In this document: positions 59,741 to 64,000 of the stretch, one piece after another
Numbering within the stretch: the stretch's first letter is position 1
Layout: each line of letters begins with the position of its first letter
Origin: Xylaria sp. FL1777
Lineage: Eukaryota; Ascomycota; Sordariomycetes; Xylariales; Xylariaceae
DNA length: 64,000 nt
Assembly: GCA_022578965.1 (NCBI GenBank)
Contig: MU400605.1
Span: 62,001 to 126,000 of the forward strand
Reading direction: 5' to 3'
Made by a program: the position numbers and the translations under genes
Notes under the pieces: generated by a model
Told to the model about the DNA's origin: nothing
Databases searched by the model: none
What the model saw: the letters and a program-made list of their open reading frames with translations, nothing else

Positions 59741-62700
59741 TTTAGTTTTATTAAATACTTACTATAAAACTAAAGATATATTAACTATTATACTTAACCT
59801 TTAATGCTTTATACTTTTTATAATAATTTTAAAGCTTTTTAAAATAAAGTTACTTATAATACTTTGTTATATTATAGAATAGCTAAATATTAATTAATTA
59901 TATAAGCTAGTACTATTTTTAATAGCTTTTTTTTAAAACAAACTTTAATAATGAACTAAGAATAAACTTAGCATAAATTATTTTTAGAACTAGGCTTAAG
60001 CAAATAACGATTATTTAGTGCTTTAAGTACTAATATTTAACTGTTGCAAATATAAATTGTATAGCTTTTAGCTAAAATTAAAAAGCTAAAGTAGCAAGTT
60101 ATGCAGCAAAAAAATAAAAGCAAACAAGTTGCTTTAAAATTAAAAATAGCTTGTACTACTTTTACTTTATAATTAAGTAAATAAAAAAACTAAAAAACAA
60201 CATTTTTAAAAAAACAAAAGAACTTTTTAAACCTTAAAAAACGATTTTGCAACTTAGGTTAAAAATAAAAACATAAAGATTTTAGTAATAATAACAATTT
60301 TTTATTTTCTAGCTTTAATAAAAAGCATAATTAAAGAAAACCTAAATATTAATTATATTAAAATTGCTTATATTACTATTAGTATTACTTATTTAAAAAT
60401 ACTAATTTTAGCTAACTATTAAAGTTTAATTATAACTTTTTTAGTATAGAATTTATTTATTAATGCTAGCTAAAGTAAGTAAAAAAACTTTAGATTATTT
60501 TTAAAGAAGCTAATTAAAAATTTTATTATAATAAGAACAAGATTTTATACGTATATAGCAATATAAACTAAAACTATAAAAATGCTTATTAATTAATATT
60601 GCAAAAATTATTAACCTTAAAAAAAAAACAATTTAAAACTAACTAAAAAGTATTTTTAAACTAAACTAAAATTTTGCTTAAGCAGTTTGCTTTTTTATAA
60701 GCTAACATAAGTATATAATTAAAATAAGCAAATTAACAAGCTAACTAAAACTTAAAGCTATTTAATTAATACTTTGCTAGCATTAAACTTTAAAATGTTT
60801 ATTAAAACAAAAGCAAAAAAGCTTTATTATATTACTAAAAACTAAGTATATTATTTTAGCAAAAGCTAATAAACTATTATAATTTATTACTAATTATATA
60901 AGCTAATATAATTAATGCTATATAATAACGCTAAAAACTAATAACTAAAAAACAACGTTTAAACTGCAGTAAAAAAAAACTAAAGTTAAACGTTACTTAA
61001 ATTACTAGTAAATTAACTTTAAATATTAAGCAAAACTAAACTAGTAATTAGCATATTAATACTAGCTGCAAAAATAATAATATTAGTTTTAATAGTTAAA
61101 ACTATTTTTGCAGAAGTAATAATTATAATAATAGCTGCAATAATAATAACTAAAGATTTTATAAAAGCAATAATAGCTATAAAAGCTAAAACTAATACTA
61201 TAAAAGTAATAATAATAAAAGTTATAGCTAGTACTAAAACTAAAAATATATAAATAATTAAAGTAATAACAATAATATTTATATTTTAAAGAACTGTTAT
61301 ATTTTTAAAACCTTTTTAAATTAATTTTAGAATAATAATAAAAGTAGTTTAAATTTAAACTTTTATAAAAACTTTATTTGCTATAGCTATAAATAACTTA
61401 GCTATATTATTTTTAATTGCTTTTAGCTTAAAAGTAATAATAATAATAGTAATAATAAAAACAATAGATTTAATAGCTGTATTAGCTATAATAGTAATAT
61501 TACTTAAAAACGAACTATTTAAAAAATTTAAATAAATAAAAACTAAAACATAAATAAAAAAAACTAAAAATAGCAATTAAAGTTTTATATACTTTTTTTA
61601 TAAAAGCTATAGTACTATAACTTAAAAAATAAATAGTAAGCTTAGTATTAATTATACTAACTATAAATTTTAAGCTAAAGTTATTATTTTATATATTTAT
61701 TTTATGCTATTTTTATACTTTTTGCACTATTTATTTTGTTAGCTTTATAAAACTACCTATTAAAACTTATGTTAATTTTAATTTATGCGTTAAATATAAC
61801 TATATTAGTTTTACTTTTGCTTTTTATTATAAATTATAGTAAGCATTTTTTTATATATTTGTATTATAATATGCTGCTAAAAGTGGATTTTTTATTTATA
61901 AAGCTTATTAAGTTATTTATAAATTAACTAATAATTATAGTGTTATTTATAGAATTAAGCATGTATGCATAGCTATTAATTATAACTATTGCTTTAAAAG
62001 CAGCTTTTTTTTATTATTTTAAACTACTTTAAAAAATGAAAAAATTATATTAAATTTAGGCATTAATTAATAGTTTTTTAAATTATGCCGCTTTTAAGTA
62101 AAAGTATTTAGCTTAACTAAGTTTATAAAAGCTTGCTAAAATTAAGCTTGCTGTTATGCTATTATTTAACTATTTAAATTTATATAGCTTGAAAAGTTAA
62201 AAAAAAGCTTTAGTTATTTTAATTTTATAGTAATTTTAAAAAAGTTTTATAATTTATTTAAGTTTTTTAATATTAATAAAGCAAACATATTGCTATAATT
62301 AAAGCAAGAAAACTTTGTTATTAAGCTAAAAAAAAACGCAGTTATATTTTATTTTTTTATATATTTATTAGCTTAAAATAAGCTAAAAAAACTATAAAAA
62401 TAGCTTAATAAAATGCTAAAAGCAAAAAAAATTAAAAAGTTTACTAGCTTTATTAGCGCTTTAATTCTTTTTGTATTTAAAAAAAATAGAAGCTTACGTT
62501 TATATATAAATTATAAAAAACTTAATTAGGTTATACGTAAAAATTAATATATTTTACTATTTATTTTAGAGCTGCTTAATAAAATTTTAAAAGCTAAGAT
62601 TTTTAGCAAAATTAACTTTAAAAATGCTTATTATTATTTATACATTTAAAAAAGAAATAAATAAAAAACAGCGTTTTATATATGCTATAACTATTATAAA

Positions 62701-64000
62701 TTTCTAGTTATACTTATAAGTTTATTAAATGTTTTTGTTACTTTTTAAAGTTATATATAAAAAGCATTTAACGATATAATAAATATATTTTGTATTATAT
62801 ATTTTAATAATGTGTTTATTTTTTTTTTAAATAAAGATTTTTATATGAAATATATTTAAAACGTTATTAAAAAGCTATAAAAAGCAGAACTATACGTTAA
62901 GCTATTTAAGTGCTAATTTTATTAAAAAAAAATCGAATTTTTAAGTTATATTATTTTTAGCTAAAAAATTAAAATAAACTTTTTATATATAAACATTATT
63001 TAATAATAGCTTATATTAAATATTTATTAAGTGTTATAATAATTTTTAAGGTTTTATAATTTTTACTGCTGTTTTATAAACAAGTATTTTTATATTGCTG
63101 CGCTTTTGTTTAAATATTTAAAAAAAAACGCAATAAAAACAAAAGAAAGTTAAATTTTTTTAAATAGTCTTAAAAAAAAGGCTTTTAAAAACCTTTAAAA
63201 TGCATTTAAGCAAGCTATTTTTTTTATATATTTTAACCTTAAAAAACAAATATTACTAAAAACTGATTTCTTTAAAGTAGCTTTTATAAAAAATTTATTT
63301 TAGCAAAATAATTAAAGCATTTTTAAACTAGTTGCATTTTATTTTTAAAAGCTATTTAAAAAAGAAATGCAATATAGTATGTTTAACTAAAAAATACTTA
63401 TAATAATAAATTGCTTTAAGCATTAATAGCATTATTTATAAAAAAGCAATTTATTAATTAAAATATTAATTAATTATGCTAACTTTTAAACGTTTATAAA
63501 AATGCTAAAGCTTAATAAAAAGCAAGCTTATTAATGTTTATTATTAGCTTTTTTTAACTTTATTATTAAATATTAAGCAAGCAAAAAAAACAAAGCTAAT
63601 TTTTTTTTGTGCTGTTTTAATTATATAGCTGTTTTGCTTAGTAATATTAATATTTTTTTAACGTTAAAAAAAAAAGTTATAGTAGTATAGCAAGTTAAAG
63701 TTTTTAATTTGTATTTTAATACTTAAGTTAAAGCTTTATATTTTAAAGCTATACTTATTAAAAAAGCTTTTTTTATTTAAGCAGTTATACGTTTGCATAC
63801 GTAAATAGCTGCAGGCTTAAAAAAATTAAAAGATCTAAAAGCTTTTAAAAAGCTAAAAAACTTTATTTAAAAAGTTTAAAAAAAAAACCTTAAATGCTAT
63901 GCAATTATAAAACGATTAAAAGCAAAAAAGCTTACAAATTTTTAATAGTTAATAAAAAAATCCTTAGTTTACTATAAAAACAAAATTTATATTTTTTTTA
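59741..64000 (+). mobile_element. RIP-degraded Ty3/gypsy retrotransposon, plus strand, runs off the window
   Basis: Read on the plus strand, RT and RNase H are recognisable from about 62340 to 63620. About 2.5 kb of AT-rich DNA precedes them, room for an LTR, gag and protease, but their motifs could not be made out. The Asn/Ser-rich reading at 60960-61560 may be the gag region. Integrase should lie beyond position 64000. Residues in RT differ from those of the minus-strand element at many positions, so the two look like different families or old copies. A 73-aa minus-strand frame at 61355-61576 is an artefact of composition. Confidence 0.78.
62340..63620 (+). pseudogene. decayed gypsy pol (RT, RNase H)
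   Basis: In one frame (codon start 62458) the RT begins with LNKMLKAKKIKKFTS and ALILFVFKKNRSLRLYINY, then ELLNKILKAKIFSKINFKN, KTAFYICY and the catalytic box YFNN at 62800-62811. FLRFYNFY follows. RNase H carries LLKTDF, where the Asp codon at 63265-63267 is the expected first catalytic Asp, then VAFYF*KL and LNKKQAY*CLLLAFFNFIIKY near 63505-63570. All are in the same frame over 1.1 kb; every break is TAA or TAG, as expected if CAA, CAG or TGG codons were mutated. Neither strand encodes a working enzyme. Confidence 0.82.

Noticed and set aside
61355..61576. A 73-aa minus-strand Ile/Leu/Asn-rich frame in the AT island, resembling a mitochondrial or membrane peptide
   Set aside because: Expected by chance from base composition. 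The neighbouring readable signal is on the plus strand and belongs to a decayed retrotransposon.
56330..64000. The AT-rich island as a possible mitochondrial DNA insertion or a centromere
   Set aside because: Mitochondrial genes are not recognisable, while gypsy RT, RNase H and integrase are. A centromeric role cannot be excluded but nothing here shows it specifically.

Overview
This window looks like a nuclear chromosome segment of a filamentous ascomycete (Pezizomycotina), most likely a Sordariomycete. The evidence is short GT-AG introns, fungal-type gene models (a single-chain urease fusing gamma, beta and alpha parts, a het-c homologue, a GH45 endoglucanase, a CorA-like accessory protein), C/T-rich promoter and leader tracts, a recurring TAGGTA/CCTAGG motif between genes, and an extremely AT-rich island of retrotransposons that looks mutated by RIP. 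No bacterial feature, CRISPR array, rRNA or convincing tRNA was seen by eye. Splice sites were placed by hand from reading-frame continuity and expected family sequence; no search was run.

Layout. 1-3.5 kb has no convincing gene. 3.6-21.7 kb is the gene-dense core: a membrane RING-H2 protein (+), a GPALPP/DUF3752 protein (-), Vps8 (+), a cyclophilin H-like PPIase (+), an AlkB-family dioxygenase (-), PIG-P/Gpi19 (-), Arp4 (+) and a D-serine dehydratase-like enzyme (-). 21.7-24.8 kb is gene-free and includes an AT-rich pocket. 24.8-29.6 kb holds a secreted GH45 endoglucanase (-) and a het-c homologue (-). After 4.3 kb without a gene come an HMG-box protein (+), the urease (-) and Ada3/Ngg1 (-). 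44.4-50.5 kb is a gene-poor block rich in simple repeats. 50.5-51.8 kb is a DUF1769/UPF0590 protein (-), and 53.3-55.1 kb is a CorA-like membrane protein (-) whose 5' exons are only partly resolved. From about 56.3 kb to the window end the DNA is AT-rich and contains two decayed Ty3/gypsy elements arranged head to head: one on the minus strand (RT, RNase H, integrase readable) and one on the plus strand (RT and RNase H readable, running off the window).

The genes are mostly unrelated housekeeping functions: vesicle tethering (Vps8), chromatin and transcription (Arp4, Ada3, HMG-box), proline isomerisation (cyclophilin), GPI-anchor synthesis (PIG-P), nitrogen and amino-acid metabolism (urease, D-serine dehydratase) and plant cell-wall breakdown (GH45). 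They do not form a pathway cluster. I found no clear new biological system. The most informative signals are in the retrotransposon island: long reading frames broken only by substitutions, RT catalytic aspartates changed to asparagine in both copies, and remaining cytosines that sit mainly after G.
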